From NCBI RefSeq assembly GCF_034120055.1, contig NZ_CP139368.1:806001-870000 (forward strand): a stretch of 64,000 nucleotides of DNA. Direction: 5' to 3'. The position numbers and the translations under genes were made by a program. Origin of the DNA: Microbacterium rhizosphaerae. GTDB taxonomy: Bacteria; Actinomycetota; Actinomycetes; Actinomycetales; Microbacteriaceae. How positions within the stretch are numbered: position 1 is the stretch's first letter; each line of letters starts with the position of its first letter. Below the pieces are notes generated by a model. It was not told where the DNA came from. It searched no databases and was given only the letters and a program-made list of their open reading frames with translations. Shown piece by piece: positions 41,974-50,172 of the stretch.

Positions 41974-42855
41974 ATGAAGCGCGTATTCGGAGATCGCAAG
42001 ACGATCCTCATCCTGCTCGCACCCACGCTCGTCATCTACGTGCTGCTGAAGCTCGTGCCGGTCGCCTGGTCGCTGGGGCTCTCGTTCTTCGAGGGCAACA
42101 CCCTGCGCGGTTTCGAGTTCGTCGGCTTCTCGAACTTCACCAAGTTCTTCACCGACCCGGCGGCGATCCAGTCGCTGTGGGTCAGCATCATCTTCGCCGT
42201 CCTGGCCACCGTCGGACAGGTCGTGCTCGGCTACCTTCTCGCGCTGCTGTACGTCTTCGTCCTGCGCAACGGCTCGGCGTTCGTGCGTACGGCGGTCTTC
42301 TTCCCGATGGTCCTGCCGACCGTCGCCGTGGCGCTCCTGTTCCGCAATCTCGTCTCGGTCGGGTCGAACCAGGGGCCGATCAACGCGATCATCAACTTCT
42401 TCGGCGGGCAGAGCGTCGAGTTCCTCGCGTCGACGATCGGCACGATGGTCGTCGCCCTCGTCATGACGTACTGGAGCTCGATGGGCTTCTACGCCGTCCT
42501 GCTCTACACCGGGCTGCTCGACATCCCCGACGAGATCATCGAGTCCGCGCGCCTGGACGGCGCGAGCGGCGTCCGGCTCGTGCGGCACATCGTCATCCCG
42601 CTGTCGATGCCCATCCTGATCTCGTCGATCATCTTCAGCTTCAACTCGACGCTCAAGGTGTTCGACAGCCTGCTCGCCCTCAACAACGGCGGGCCGGGCA
42701 CGTCCACCTCCCCGCTCACCCTCTACATGTACCGCACGGCCTTCCAGTACGCGGAGTACGGGTACGGCAGCACGATCGCGCTCATGCTGACGCTGCTGTG
42801 CCTCGTCTTCACCCTCGCCGTGTTCCGCTCGTCGACCCGGAAGGTGGATGCCTGA
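41974..42855 (+). CDS. Sugar ABC transporter permease (CUT1, MalF-like), second importer
   Basis: 293 residues with six predicted membrane helices, beginning KTILILLAPTLVIYVLLKLVPVAW. The EAA loop reads IIESARLDGASGVRLVRHIVIP. The product partners the next permease. The stop overlaps an in-frame upstream ATG of the next gene, and the two genes are effectively adjacent. No ATPase gene belongs to this operon. Confidence 0.92.
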   Translation: MKRVFGDRKTILILLAPTLVIYVLLKLVPVAWSLGLSFFEGNTLRGFEFVGFSNFTKFFTDPAAIQSLWVSIIFAVLATVGQVVLGYLLALLYVFVLRNGSAFVRTAVFFPMVLPTVAVALLFRNLVSVGSNQGPINAIINFFGGQSVEFLASTIGTMVVALVMTYWSSMGFYAVLLYTGLLDIPDEIIESARLDGASGVRLVRHIVIPLSMPILISSIIFSFNSTLKVFDSLLALNNGGPGTSTSPLTLYMYRTAFQYAEYGYGSTIALMLTLLCLVFTLAVFRSSTRKVDA

Positions 42856-42856
42856 C

Positions 42857-43792
42857 ATGACCGCCACCCAGGCCGCCGCCCACAACGCAGTCCAGGCGCG
42901 CACCGAGTCCCGGAAGGTGGATGCAGGCGTGCCGCCGGTCCGGCAGACGTCGCGTCGCAGGACCGGCCGCATCCTGCGCCGCCTGCCCATCTGGATCGCG
43001 GTCGGCATCCTCCTGTTCGTCGTGCTCTACCCGCAGTTCTGGGTGATCATGGGCTCGTTCAAGTCGCAGACGGAGTTCCTGTCGAATCCGACCTGGTCGC
43101 TGCCGCAGAGCTGGGACGTCAGCAACTACGTCGAGGCGCTCACGCGCGGAAACGTGGCGGTGAACTACCGCAACAGCATCCTCGTGACGATTCCCGCCGT
43201 GACGATGATCGTGCTCCTCGGCGTCGCGGCCGGCTACGCGCTCGAGGTCATGATCTGGCGCGGGCGCAAGGCCACCCTGCTCCTCATCCTCGGCGGAATC
43301 ATGGTGCCGGGGCAGATGATCCTCGTGCCGCTGTTCACCGCGTACTTCCAGATCGGCATCACCGACACGCTGTGGCCGATGATCATCACCTACACGGTGA
43401 TGGGCATCCCGCTGACGACGTTCCTCATGGCGGCCTACTTCCGCTCGGTGCCCCGCGAGATCTTCGAGGCGGCGACGGTCGATGGATGCGGACCCCTGCG
43501 CTCGTTCTTCTCGATCGGCCTGCCGCTCATGCGCAACGCCATCCTGACCGTCGCGCTCGTGCAGTTCTTCAGTGTGTGGAACGACCTGCTGATCGCGCTC
43601 ACGTTCACGACCGATCCGTCTCTGGCGACCATCCAGGTCGGCCTTCTCAGCCTCAACGACGAGTATGGTTCCACGCAGTACGGACCCCTGTTCGCCGCGA
43701 TCTCCATCAACATCGTGGTGCTCGGGATCATCTTCGTATTCCTCAACAAGAAGATCATGGCGGGCCTCGCATCCGGCTCGCTGAAGGGATGA
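42857..43792 (+). CDS. Sugar ABC transporter permease (CUT1, MalG-like), second importer
   Basis: 311 residues. After a hydrophilic ~45-residue N-terminus there are six membrane helices (WIAVGILLFVVLYPQFWVI first). The EAA loop is EIFEAATVDGCGPLRSFFSIGLP. Start ATG 42857 is preferred to ATG 42848 because the GGAAGGTGG at 42838-42846 would abut the latter. Completes a SBP-permease-permease importer. Confidence 0.92.
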   Translation: MTATQAAAHNAVQARTESRKVDAGVPPVRQTSRRRTGRILRRLPIWIAVGILLFVVLYPQFWVIMGSFKSQTEFLSNPTWSLPQSWDVSNYVEALTRGNVAVNYRNSILVTIPAVTMIVLLGVAAGYALEVMIWRGRKATLLLILGGIMVPGQMILVPLFTAYFQIGITDTLWPMIITYTVMGIPLTTFLMAAYFRSVPREIFEAATVDGCGPLRSFFSIGLPLMRNAILTVALVQFFSVWNDLLIALTFTTDPSLATIQVGLLSLNDEYGSTQYGPLFAAISINIVVLGIIFVFLNKKIMAGLASGSLKG

Positions 43793-43799
43793 TGTCGTC

Positions 43800-44453
43800 G
43801 TGACCGGCCTGAACCGCATCGCGTTCCTGCACACCGGAGCGGTGAACATCGCTCCGTTCGGCGAGCTCGCCGCCGAGCTGCTTCCCGGCATCACGGTGGT
43901 CAACTACCTCGACGACCGCATCGTCGCCGACCTGGGAGACCCGGACCGCACCGACTCGGTGGCGGGGCGTGTCAACGATCTCGTGCGCGCCGCCGCGGCG
44001 GGCGGGGCGGATGCCGTCATGCTCACGTGCTCGTCGATCTCGGAGCTGGCCGCGCCCGCCGCGGCGGAGGCCGGCATCCCGGTGCTGCGCGTCGATGAGG
44101 CGATGGCGGATGCTGCGGTCCGGGCCGGGAGCCGCATCCGCGTGCTCGCGACCCTGCCGACCACGTGCCGTCCGACGCTCGCCCTCGTCGAGGAGCGCGC
44201 CGCGCTCGTCGGAGCGCACCCCGAGCTGTCGAGCGAAGTCATCGAGGGTGCCTTCGCCGCGGTGTCGTCGGGCGACCGGGCGACGCACGACCGGCTCGTC
44301 GGCGAGGCGATTCTTCGCGCGGCCGCCGAGTCGGATGTCGTGGTCCTCGCGCAGGCGTCGATGGCGTCCGCGGCCTCCGCGGTCGATGTCGATGTGCCGG
44401 TGCTGACGAGCCCCCGGCTCGGGGTCGAGCGCCTCGCCGCCTTCGCTGCGTGA
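43800..44453 (+). CDS. Aspartate/glutamate racemase family protein, atypical active site
   Basis: 217 residues of the Asp/Glu/hydantoin racemase superfamily. The first catalytic cysteine is kept (DAVMLTCSSISEL, Cys77). The second, normally in a GCT-like turn, is replaced by alanine (VVVLAQASMAS), so a two-base racemase mechanism is doubtful. One-cysteine relatives such as arylmalonate decarboxylase show that other chemistry is possible. It lies 7 nt after the importer permease and is likely cotranscribed, suggesting a role on the imported acid or sugar acid. Start GTG at 43800; the ribosome site is GAAGGG. Confidence 0.75.
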   Translation: MTGLNRIAFLHTGAVNIAPFGELAAELLPGITVVNYLDDRIVADLGDPDRTDSVAGRVNDLVRAAAAGGADAVMLTCSSISELAAPAAAEAGIPVLRVDEAMADAAVRAGSRIRVLATLPTTCRPTLALVEERAALVGAHPELSSEVIEGAFAAVSSGDRATHDRLVGEAILRAAAESDVVVLAQASMASAASAVDVDVPVLTSPRLGVERLAAFAA

Positions 44454-44542
44454 GTTCGGGGCACCCCTGGCGTCCTGACGCTATGGGTGGGGCGCGTGGC
44501 GACCCGCAGCATGCGGACAGGCTCAGCGTGTACGGTGCGGGG

Positions 44543-45115
44543 ATGACTGAGCAGTCACTGCGCGAGGTGGTCGCGGATCGGTCGAGCTGGCGGCTCATGA
44601 CGACCCGCGCGAAGATCGAGACGGTCGTCATCTGTGCGGTTTTCGCCCTCTACGTCGTGTTCGCGCTGAAGCTTCTGCTGTTCTCGCGTACACCTGGCGC
44701 GGAGCGATCGTTCAACCTCGTCCCCTTCGCGAGCATCGCGGACTACCTGTTCAGCGGTTCCTCCGAGCTGAGGAGGTTCGCATTCGGCAACATCGCCGGC
44801 AACGTCTTGCTCTTCATCCCGCTCGGGGCGTACGTGTCTGTCCTGACGACGTGGACGATGGCGAGGACGATGCTCATCGTCGCCTCGGCGAGCGTGGCGG
44901 TGGAGATCCTCCAGGGCGTGTTCGCCTTGGGGGCATCGGACATCGACGACGTCATCCTGAACTGCCTCGGAGGGTTCATCGGCATCCTGCTGTTCCTCCT
45001 GCTCAGGGTGATCCTGCGAAGCCGAGACCGCGTGCGCACGGTCGTCGCGGTGCTGTCGGTCGTCGCGCTCCCGATCCTGTCCTTCTTCCTGTTCGTCATC
45101 AGACTGCGCATGTGA
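44543..45115 (+). CDS. VanZ family membrane protein
   Basis: 190 residues with four to five hydrophobic segments. VanZ-like features: TVVICAVFALYVVFALKLLLF, NLVPFASIADYL (the NLxPF motif), NIAGNVLLFIPLGAYV, and EILQGVFALGASDIDDVILNCLGG. VanZ-type proteins are linked to glycopeptide (teicoplanin) tolerance in some species, but most are of unknown function. The ATG at 44543 has TACGGT 6 nt upstream, so leaderless expression is possible. Confidence 0.87.
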   Translation: MTEQSLREVVADRSSWRLMTTRAKIETVVICAVFALYVVFALKLLLFSRTPGAERSFNLVPFASIADYLFSGSSELRRFAFGNIAGNVLLFIPLGAYVSVLTTWTMARTMLIVASASVAVEILQGVFALGASDIDDVILNCLGGFIGILLFLLLRVILRSRDRVRTVVAVLSVVALPILSFFLFVIRLRM

Positions 45116-45166
45116 GTCCGGCACGCCCGGTCGCTCGGGGATGCCGGAACTCCCGCCGCACCCGGT

Positions 45167-46615
45167 TCAGCGCTGCTCGACAACCCATGCGGCGACAGCG
45201 GCCCGGTTCGGCAGTCCGAGCTTGTGCAGGATGCTGCGCACGTGCTGTTCGACGGTGCGCTCCGACAGGAACAGCATCGTCGCGATCTCCCGGTTCGTCC
45301 GTCCCTGTGCGACGAGCCGGGCGATCTCGTCTTCCCGCGTCGACAGCGGGGGCAGGGCATGCGGCCGTGCGGCGGCGAACTCGCGGGCGGCGGTCGCGTG
45401 CCAGGGGGCCTGCATCGCCTCTGCCCGAGCGAGGGCATCGGCGGCGAAGCGCCCCACGGCATCCTGGTCTCCGAGCACGGCGGAGAGCTTCGCAAGCGGC
45501 AGTGCGACGGGGCCTCCGTAAGGGGTCGTCGCGGGGCCGGCCGCGTGCAGGTGAGCGGCCGGGAGCAGCAATCCGCGCAGTCGCGCCGCCCCGTCGCGGT
45601 CGTCGAGGGCGACCGCGATCTCGGCGAGGGTGACATGACCGACCAGCCATTCGTGCACGTCCGTCGGCATCTGATCGAGGCGGCCCATGAGCATGCGGTA
45701 GATCGTCTCGACCTCGTCCATGCGGCCGAGCGCGAGGAGCAGTTCTGCGCGCCAGCCTTGCGCGAAGTACGGAGCATCGGCGATCAGCAGCCGCACCTCC
45801 TCTTCGACGCCGGCGACGCCGGACCCCGTGCGCACCGCGACGACGCCGCGCAGGATGAGGTCGAACAGATCGGCATCGGCGACGCCCGCGTTGCGCCCCT
45901 CGGCGAGCGCCCGGCGCGCGAGCGGAGCGACGTCGGCGATCCGACCCTCGAGGAGGGCGATGTTCGCGTGGATCGCCGTGAGCCGCCAGTGCCAGACCGG
46001 CGACGCGGCGCGCTCCACGACGGCGGACAGTTCGCGGACGGCATCCAGGAAGTCCGCCCGCAGACCGAGCTGCTCCAGCGCGTCGGCTCGCCAGTGCCAT
46101 CCCCATGCCTCGATGTGATCATCGTCGGCGGCACGGCCCAGCCGTACGGCCTGGTGCGCCAGGACCAGCCGATCGAACACGCCTGAGATGCCGAGCGAGC
46201 GCAGATAGGCGGTCTGCAACTCCGCGAATCGGAACGAGGCGTCTGGAGGCGCATCCCTCGACAGGTCGCCGCGGTGCTCCGCCCAGCCGGTCGACAGCCC
46301 GTCGAGGTGAGCCCGCACGCGTCGGCGCCACTGCGGGAGGGTGGGTGCCTCGTCAGCGGTCGGGGCTCCGAGCAGCCCGAGCGCCTCGAAGCAGAGCGCC
46401 TGGCGCGCACCGGTGCGGGTCCACATCAAGGTCGGCTCGGACAGGACGGTCGCGGCCTCCGCGAGCAGCTCGGGGTCGGGCATGCTGCGGGCGATGGCCG
46501 CTGCGGCCAGGCACTCCTGCCACCCGCGCTCGAGCGAGCCGTTGCGCACCTCGTCGCGCGCCCGGTCGAGGTGCAGCCGGGCGGCGCCCCCGCTCTCGTC
46601 GCGTGCCGCGGGCAC
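45167..46615 (-). CDS. LuxR-type regulator with long helical sensor region
   Basis: 482 residues. The C-terminal ~60 residues are a GerE/LuxR HTH: LPPLSTREDEIARLVAQGRTNREIATMLFLSERTV is seen in two pieces (STREDEIARLVAQGRTN and EIATMLFLSERTVEQHV), then SILHKLGLPNRAAVAAW. The remaining ~415 residues are Ala/Leu/Arg-rich helical repeats, TPR-like, without a P-loop. I chose the GTG at 46615 because GGGAGG lies 4 nt upstream and the divergent membrane-protein gene begins at 46722; a longer frame would overlap it. Target genes unknown; the divergent gene is the first candidate. Confidence 0.85.
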   Translation of the reverse strand: MPAARDESGGAARLHLDRARDEVRNGSLERGWQECLAAAAIARSMPDPELLAEAATVLSEPTLMWTRTGARQALCFEALGLLGAPTADEAPTLPQWRRRVRAHLDGLSTGWAEHRGDLSRDAPPDASFRFAELQTAYLRSLGISGVFDRLVLAHQAVRLGRAADDDHIEAWGWHWRADALEQLGLRADFLDAVRELSAVVERAASPVWHWRLTAIHANIALLEGRIADVAPLARRALAEGRNAGVADADLFDLILRGVVAVRTGSGVAGVEEEVRLLIADAPYFAQGWRAELLLALGRMDEVETIYRMLMGRLDQMPTDVHEWLVGHVTLAEIAVALDDRDGAARLRGLLLPAAHLHAAGPATTPYGGPVALPLAKLSAVLGDQDAVGRFAADALARAEAMQAPWHATAAREFAAARPHALPPLSTREDEIARLVAQGRTNREIATMLFLSERTVEQHVRSILHKLGLPNRAAVAAWVVEQR

Positions 46616-46721
46616 CCTACCTCCCCGTTCGGTGGATCCCAGGCCGATTGCGTGGTTCCACGGATGTCTCCAGAGTGTCGCAGATTCTACTGTCGGCGGT
46701 AGGTGAGCAGGAGGAGAGGCC

Positions 46722-47375
46722 ATGGAAACGGGACGGGTCGAACAAGCCGGCGCACGCGCAGGTGCTCTGAGCGCCCCGACCGTGCGTCTCGGTGCGTCGA
46801 TCGCCGTGGGCGCCATCGCCGGCGCGGCGTGGTCCGCCGCGCTTCGGGCCTACATGGCGGAGATCGCGGGGTCTGAGAGTCACGTCGACTGGCTCCGGAC
46901 CTTCGTCGGGATTCTGCTGCCCGGGATGCTCGTCGGAGCGGCCATCGGCGCGTCTGCGGGGCTCGACCCGTCCACGCGACGCGGCCGCGTCGCGTTGCGA
47001 TGGTGCTCGCTGTCCGTGCTCCTCCTCGCCCTCGTGCCGATGCTGCTTCCCGGGCAGCTCTGGGCGCTGCTCATGACCGGACTCGGCGGGGGTGCGGTCG
47101 CCGTCGCGCTCGGGGGACTGGCGGGCGGCTATGCCCTCGGCGGCGGGCGGCGCTGGCTGAGGTTGGTGTGCATCGTCCCCGCCCTGGTGCTGGTCGTCGG
47201 GATTCCGGCATCCGTCCCCGCCATCGGGGGAGACGCGTTGGCGCCGACGTCACCGCGGGGCGTGTGGGTCATGCTGCTCGCGGCGACTCTCATGGTCGTC
47301 CTGATGGCTGCCGTCGCGATTCCGTTCCGTCGGCTGCGCGCGATCCCGTCGTCCACGGTGCGCACGGCACCCTGA
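46722..47375 (+). CDS. Hypothetical membrane protein, about five helices
   Basis: 217 residues. Predicted membrane segments near residues 25-45, 60-80, 93-112, 115-137, 147-168 and 179-197 (the last two are the clearest: LVCIVPALVLVVGIP and VWVMLLAATLMVVLMAAVAI). No recognised family. GGAGGAG lies upstream of the ATG. It is divergent from the LuxR-type regulator with a 106-bp promoter region between them, so the two may be functionally linked. Confidence 0.75.
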   Translation: METGRVEQAGARAGALSAPTVRLGASIAVGAIAGAAWSAALRAYMAEIAGSESHVDWLRTFVGILLPGMLVGAAIGASAGLDPSTRRGRVALRWCSLSVLLLALVPMLLPGQLWALLMTGLGGGAVAVALGGLAGGYALGGGRRWLRLVCIVPALVLVVGIPASVPAIGGDALAPTSPRGVWVMLLAATLMVVLMAAVAIPFRRLRAIPSSTVRTAP

Positions 47376-47485
47376 AGTCCCCGTCTCGGGAGCCGTCGGT
47401 GTCGCGCCGACAGCTGCCCCGACGCTGCGCGTCGTAGGCTGACCATCGGCAGCCTGATCGACGCACCGTGAACGGAGGCGGACAC

Positions 47486-48136
47486 GTGGATGCGGCCCCC
47501 GGGACGACACAGCGCACTCAGCGCCGACGCATCCTCATCGTGCTGTGCCTGAACGCGGCGCTGATCGTCGGCCTGGTGGTCGCCGGGTTCGCGGCGAACT
47601 CGGTCAGTGTGCTCGCGGCCGCGGGCGATACGGTGGCGGATTGCTTCGGCCTGATCGTGGGTCTGATCGCGATCGGGATGCGCGACCGGGATCCCGAGGA
47701 TCCGCGGGCCCAGCGGCCGATCGCGGTCGCCGCGCTCGTGAACGCGACGCTCCTGCTCGTGGTCGTGGTCACGATCGTGCTCGAGGCGGTGTCCCGTCTG
47801 CTGGCGGGCTCGCCGCCGGTCGAGGGCCTGCCGATCGTGATCGTGTCCGTGATCACGATGCTGGTGATGCTCGCCGGAGCGGTCGTGCTCGGGCGGTCCG
47901 CTGCGAGCGAGGACCTGCACATGCGATCCGTGCTGCTGGACTCGCTGGCGGATGCGGCAGCGGCTGCTGCGATCGCGGTGGCCGGCGTGGTCATCCTGCT
48001 CACGGGCGGACTGTACTGGCTCGATCCCGTGCTCGCCCTGGTGGTGTCGGTCGTGGTCGCCGTCGCGGCTCTTCGGCTGCTGGTCAAGGCGATCGCCTCG
48101 TTGCGCGGTGAGGACGTCGACTTCGACGACGACTGA
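47486..48136 (+). CDS. Cation-diffusion-facilitator-like membrane protein
   Basis: 216 residues with about six hydrophobic segments, equal to the membrane half of a CDF transporter without the C-terminal cytoplasmic domain. NSVSVLAAAGDTVADCFGLIVG matches the first conserved helix (Asp pair kept, the usual His replaced by Thr); EDLHMRSVLLDSLADAAAA matches the later metal-binding helix. The unusual residues make the metal specificity, and transport itself, uncertain. GTG at 47486 is preferred because GGAGG lies 8 nt upstream; GTG at 47468 is an alternative. Confidence 0.7.
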   Translation: MDAAPGTTQRTQRRRILIVLCLNAALIVGLVVAGFAANSVSVLAAAGDTVADCFGLIVGLIAIGMRDRDPEDPRAQRPIAVAALVNATLLLVVVVTIVLEAVSRLLAGSPPVEGLPIVIVSVITMLVMLAGAVVLGRSAASEDLHMRSVLLDSLADAAAAAAIAVAGVVILLTGGLYWLDPVLALVVSVVVAVAALRLLVKAIASLRGEDVDFDDD

Positions 48137-48147
48137 CCGGTGCCGGC

Positions 48148-48176
48148 GGCGCCGGTGGCGCATGCTCGCCGGCGCC
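48148..48176. terminator. Putative terminator between convergent genes
   Basis: Inverted repeat GGCGCCGG (48148-48155) / CCGGCGCC (48169-48176) with a 13-nt loop, between the CDF-like gene and the immunity-like gene. No U-tract. Confidence 0.45.
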
Positions 48177-48195
48177 ACAGCGGCGGTCGGGTCGA

Positions 48196-48792
48196 TCAGT
48201 CCGTGCCGACATCATCGCCGGCGGTGGTGAGGCTCGCTTGGATGCGCCTGATGTGCTGTCCGAGGTCGCCGGAAGCAAGACGACCCGGCCCGAGAGGGCC
48301 GGCGGAATCCTCGCCGACCGGCGGAAGTTTCCGGAGCGCGGCTGCGATCTGCGGCGTCACCTGCTGAAGTTGCCACGTGAGTTCATCGGCGGCGTCGGCG
48401 GCGCTGTCGCGGGATGCCAAGCCGGCCGCCGTCGCCGCGTACGCGGCCGCACCGAGCGCATGCGCGCCCATGTGGGCGACACCGGCCGCTTGCGCGGCAG
48501 CCCGCGCCGCGGCGCCGCCCGCTGGCGACGTTGCCGAGTGCGCCGCACGACCGGCCACGAAGCGACGCCGGATCTCACCGGCCGTGGAAAGCTCGCCACG
48601 CGCGAAGGCCCGTGCCCGCTCGATGGCGTCCCGCGGTCGGTCGTCTGCGGGGGCCTCGGCCTCGAACAGCGGAAGTACGCGTTCGGCGCAGTCGGCTGCC
48701 CACCCCGCGACCAGCCGACGATCCTGTTCGCTCAGTGATTGCGGGGACAGCACGCCAGCACTCTGCCACAGACGCCACGCGCCGGCATCCAC
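48196..48792 (-). CDS. Imm5-type immunity protein family member
   Basis: 198 residues, all helical. The pattern LSEQDRRLVAGWAADCAERVLPLFE, seen here in the pieces LSEQDRRLVAGWAADC and AERVLPLFE, is followed by DDRPRDAIERARAFARGE. An Ala-rich stretch and AHMGAHALGAAAYAATAAG come next. Together they match the Imm-5 family predicted to neutralise polymorphic toxins. No polymorphic toxin gene is adjacent, although a secreted protein with an HNH-like motif is encoded 640 bp away on the other strand. Family membership is from remembered motif pattern; toxin immunity itself is inferred. Confidence 0.7.
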   Translation of the reverse strand: MDAGAWRLWQSAGVLSPQSLSEQDRRLVAGWAADCAERVLPLFEAEAPADDRPRDAIERARAFARGELSTAGEIRRRFVAGRAAHSATSPAGGAAARAAAQAAGVAHMGAHALGAAAYAATAAGLASRDSAADAADELTWQLQQVTPQIAAALRKLPPVGEDSAGPLGPGRLASGDLGQHIRRIQASLTTAGDDVGTD

Positions 48793-48896
48793 CTGCGGGG
48801 TCGAGGGACCTTCGGCCCTTGGCGCGGGCCGCGATGCGCACGTAGACCGATGCCATGGGATATGAGATCAGCAGGATGACGGAGGAGAAGAGCACC

Positions 48897-49379
48897 ATGA
48901 AGGACATCGGGCCTCGCCCCAACGCGTTCGACATCGAGGATGCCACCCGCCGCAACGAGACCTACCGCACCGTTGCGTGGACCGGGCGATATCTGCAGGT
49001 CACCCTGATGACGATTCCCGTCGGCGAGTCGATCGGCCTGGAGGCCCATCCGGCGACCGACCAATTCCTCCGACTCGACTCCGGACGCGGGAGGGTGGTC
49101 ATGGGCCCCGCCGAGGACGAGCTCGACTTCGAGCAGGACGTCACCGACGGGTGGTCCATCCAGGTTCCCGCCGGCACATGGCATGACGTGATCAACGTCG
49201 GAGACGAACCGCTGCGGCTCTACACCGTGTATGCACCGACGCACCATGCGCCCGGAGTGGTGCAGAAGACCCGTACGGATGCCGCGCACGACGAATCGTC
49301 CGGCGCGGACGAGCCGCCCGCGTGGACGGTGCAACCAGAAGAGAGCCACCCCGACCAGCACGCCCCGGACGCGGGTTGA
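48897..49379 (+). CDS. Cupin domain protein
   Basis: 160 residues: a single cupin barrel (YRTVAWTGRYLQVTLMTIPVGESIGLEAH in pieces: LQVTLMTIPVG, IGLEAHPATDQFLRLDSGRG; then QVPAGTWHDVINVGDEPLRLYTVYAP) and a disordered acidic tail. Metal-ligand positions include Glu and His in LEAH and His in TWHDV. Related proteins are annotated as cupins of unknown function. The start is uncertain: ATG 48897 is supported by the conserved MKDIGPRPNAF and GGAGGAG upstream; ATG 48855 would add 14 residues. Confidence 0.82.
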   Translation: MKDIGPRPNAFDIEDATRRNETYRTVAWTGRYLQVTLMTIPVGESIGLEAHPATDQFLRLDSGRGRVVMGPAEDELDFEQDVTDGWSIQVPAGTWHDVINVGDEPLRLYTVYAPTHHAPGVVQKTRTDAAHDESSGADEPPAWTVQPEESHPDQHAPDAG

Positions 49380-49428
49380 GCTCTGAGCCGCGCCTGAGTC
49401 CATCGGGCCGTATGGCAGGATCTGGTCG

Positions 49429-50118
49429 GTGACCACCCCACCGGCTCGGCGCATCCTCGCCCTCCTCATCGCGGCCTGCTGTGTGACGGTTCTGGCGGGC
49501 TGCGCCAGCGTCGACGGTGCGCTCGGCGCCTATTTCGCGGCGGACCCGCTGACGACTCACCCGCTCAGCGGGGCCACCTCGTCACCGGCGGTGGCACCGA
49601 CGTCGCCGGGGGGAATCCGGGTGGTGCGCACTCCCGGGGTCGTGGTCGACGACATGCACCTGGCAGCCGCGGCGTGTCACGCGCGGGTGCGGGATGCGGC
49701 GGCTGGGCTGGTGCTGCCGGATGCGGCGTGCACGCCCGGCGGTATCGACCCGGCCGTGACGCAGGCGAACATCCATCAGACGATCTGCGCGACCGGCTAC
49801 ACGAAGACGGTACGTCCCCCGGTGCGGCAGACGGATGCGCCCAAACATCGGCTACTGGTCGCGTACGGGCAGGCGTACGAGCGGAGCACCGAGGAGGATC
49901 ATCTGATCAGCCTGGGGCTGGGCGGCTCCAGCAGCACCTCCAATCTGTGGGTGGAACCCAACAGGCCCGGGGCGACATCGACGCGCAACCCGAAAGACGA
50001 CGTGGAAGACGTCCTTCATCAGGCCGTGTGCTCCGGCCGGGTGACGCTCGAGGCGGCGCAGCACGCGATGGCCACCGATTGGACCACCGCCGAGCGGAGC
50101 GTGGGGCTCACTCCGTGA
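49429..50118 (+). CDS. Secreted lipoprotein with C-terminal HNH-like EDHLI domain
   Basis: 229 residues. Signal peptide with lipobox VLAGC (Cys ~25), a Ser/Pro/Ala linker, then a conserved ~130-residue domain. NIHQTICATGYTKTVRPPVR is followed by TEEDHLISLGLGGSSSTSNLW and KDDVEDVLHQAVCSGRVTLEAAQ. The DHLI-GG-NLW core resembles the betaBalpha-metal (HNH) motif DHxxPxxxGGxxxxxNL, but nuclease activity is unproven. CAGGAT 7 nt before the GTG start suggests a leaderless mRNA. The domain is common and unnamed in actinobacterial secreted proteins. Confidence 0.72.
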   Translation: MTTPPARRILALLIAACCVTVLAGCASVDGALGAYFAADPLTTHPLSGATSSPAVAPTSPGGIRVVRTPGVVVDDMHLAAAACHARVRDAAAGLVLPDAACTPGGIDPAVTQANIHQTICATGYTKTVRPPVRQTDAPKHRLLVAYGQAYERSTEEDHLISLGLGGSSSTSNLWVEPNRPGATSTRNPKDDVEDVLHQAVCSGRVTLEAAQHAMATDWTTAERSVGLTP

Positions 50119-50172
50119 CCTGAGAAGACTGCGCGCCGGTCCGCAGCCGCACCTGGAGCGCGAAGGGGCGGA

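Noticed and set aside
44543..45115. VanZ gene as part of a vancomycin-resistance cluster
   Set aside because: No vanHAX, vanRS or related genes nearby; VanZ-like proteins are widespread and mostly unrelated to glycopeptide resistance.
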